DNA from: an uncultured Tolumonas sp.
GTDB lineage: Bacteria > Pseudomonadota > Gammaproteobacteria > Enterobacterales > Aeromonadaceae
Assembly (NCBI GenBank): GCA_903931645.1
Contig: CAIZDF010000702.1
Span: 1 to 6,395 of the forward strand
DNA: 6,395 nucleotides
Direction of reading: 5' to 3'
Shown: positions 6,009 through 6,395 of the stretch, one piece after another
How positions within the stretch are numbered: the stretch's first letter is position 1
Layout of the letters: each line of letters begins with the position of its first letter
The notes under the pieces: generated by a model
What the model was told of the DNA's origin: nothing
The model's database searches: none
The model's input: the letters and a program-made list of their open reading frames with translations, nothing else
Program-made: the position numbers and the translations under genes

Positions 6009-6395
6009 CTAGCGATTTAATGAGTGGCCTATCTGTAAGAGAGCGGCAATATTGCGCGCAGTTAATTGGATATTACTGGCTGCAAAATCAAAAGCTTCAT
6101 GCAATGTACAAACTCGGTTTACTGCACTGAAGGCACTATCTATGCCGTGTTCATACACTATTGCGACATCAGGGCTTAAACTACCAGCGATCGCAATGAC
6201 CGGCTTACCATGGCGTTTTGCTAGCCGTGCCACACCAACAGGCACTTTGCCATTAATGGTCTGACTGTCTAACCGTCCTTCTCCGGTAATCACCAGATCG
6301 GCATCCGCAATAATCGATTCAAGACCTAACGCCGCCAATACAATATCAATACCGGAATGTAGCTCGGCTTTCATAAATGCAAGTAACGCAGCTCC
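6009..6395 (-). CDS. glycerate kinase (GarK/GlxK family), C-terminal 128 residues, cut by the window edge
   Basis: The frame is open to the window edge, so the methionine at 6372-6374 is internal, not the start; the residues before it (GAALLAF) continue the family pattern. The family phosphorylates D-glycerate with ATP in the cytoplasm, giving 2-phosphoglycerate in the GarK/GlxK type, at the end of the glucarate/galactarate or glyoxylate pathways. Family marks are the block starting DADLVITGEGRLDSQT, followed by GKVPVGVARLAKR, then PVIAIAGSL and a C-terminal HGIDSAFS. These are typical of the class II glycerate kinase fold, whose full length is about 380 residues. The stop is TAG at 6009-6011. 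I cannot tell GarK from GlxK with the N-terminal two thirds missing, and no neighbouring pathway gene is visible. The product feeds glycolysis just above pyruvate, a loose metabolic link to the pdh operon. Confidence 0.9.
   Translation of the reverse strand, partial: GAALLAFMKAELHSGIDIVLAALGLESIIADADLVITGEGRLDSQTINGKVPVGVARLAKRHGKPVIAIAGSLSPDVAIVYEHGIDSAFSAVNRVCTLHEAFDFAASNIQLTARNIAALLQIGHSLNR

Noticed and set aside
6009..6374. Treating the methionine at 6372-6374 as the start of a 121-residue gene
   Set aside because: The frame stays open upstream to the window edge and the residues there continue the glycerate kinase pattern, so this is an internal methionine of a truncated-by-window gene.

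Overview
The window is a stretch of core metabolism from a gammaproteobacterium. It carries the pyruvate dehydrogenase (PDH) operon pdhR-aceE-aceF-lpd, read on the minus strand, preceded by the 3' end of a glycerate kinase gene on the same strand. The proteins closely resemble those of Escherichia coli: a single-chain 891-residue AceE, an AceF with three lipoyl domains (628 residues), and a GntR-family PdhR with a nearly identical recognition helix. The whole set fits a facultative anaerobe of the Enterobacterales/Aeromonadales/Vibrionales side of the class. From memory of protein style I lean towards Aeromonadales (Tolumonas- or Aeromonas-like), with low confidence.

Layout in the direction of transcription, from high to low coordinates. 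Positions 6395-6009 hold the C-terminal 128 residues of glycerate kinase. Positions 6008-5630 are a 379-bp AT-rich gap with the regulatory signals. Positions 5629-4871 are pdhR, 4826-2151 aceE, 2139-253 aceF, and 176-1 the first 58 codons of lpd. The gaps inside the operon are short: 44, 11 and 76 bp. Only the aceF-lpd gap has a notable secondary structure, a 9-bp hairpin.

The genes act together. AceE (E1) decarboxylates pyruvate, AceF (E2) carries the acetyl group on lipoyl-lysines and transfers it to CoA, and Lpd (E3) reoxidises the lipoyl groups with FAD and NAD+. PdhR is the pyruvate-sensing repressor. A sequence matching the PdhR operator (TTGGTnnnACCAA) lies just upstream of the pdhR start, where it would cover the start of transcription and allow autoregulation of the operon.

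The part most worth a second look is the gap between glycerate kinase and pdhR. It contains a second TTGGTnnnACCAA palindrome right after the glycerate kinase stop, a perfect TATAAT on the minus strand, a clear intrinsic terminator about 205 bp further on, an FNR-like box overlapping the terminator T-run, and several GTTAA elements. This could be a long 3' UTR, or a small RNA or attenuated leader transcribed between the two operators. I see no mobile element, CRISPR array, tRNA, rRNA or novel protein system here, and I do not claim one.
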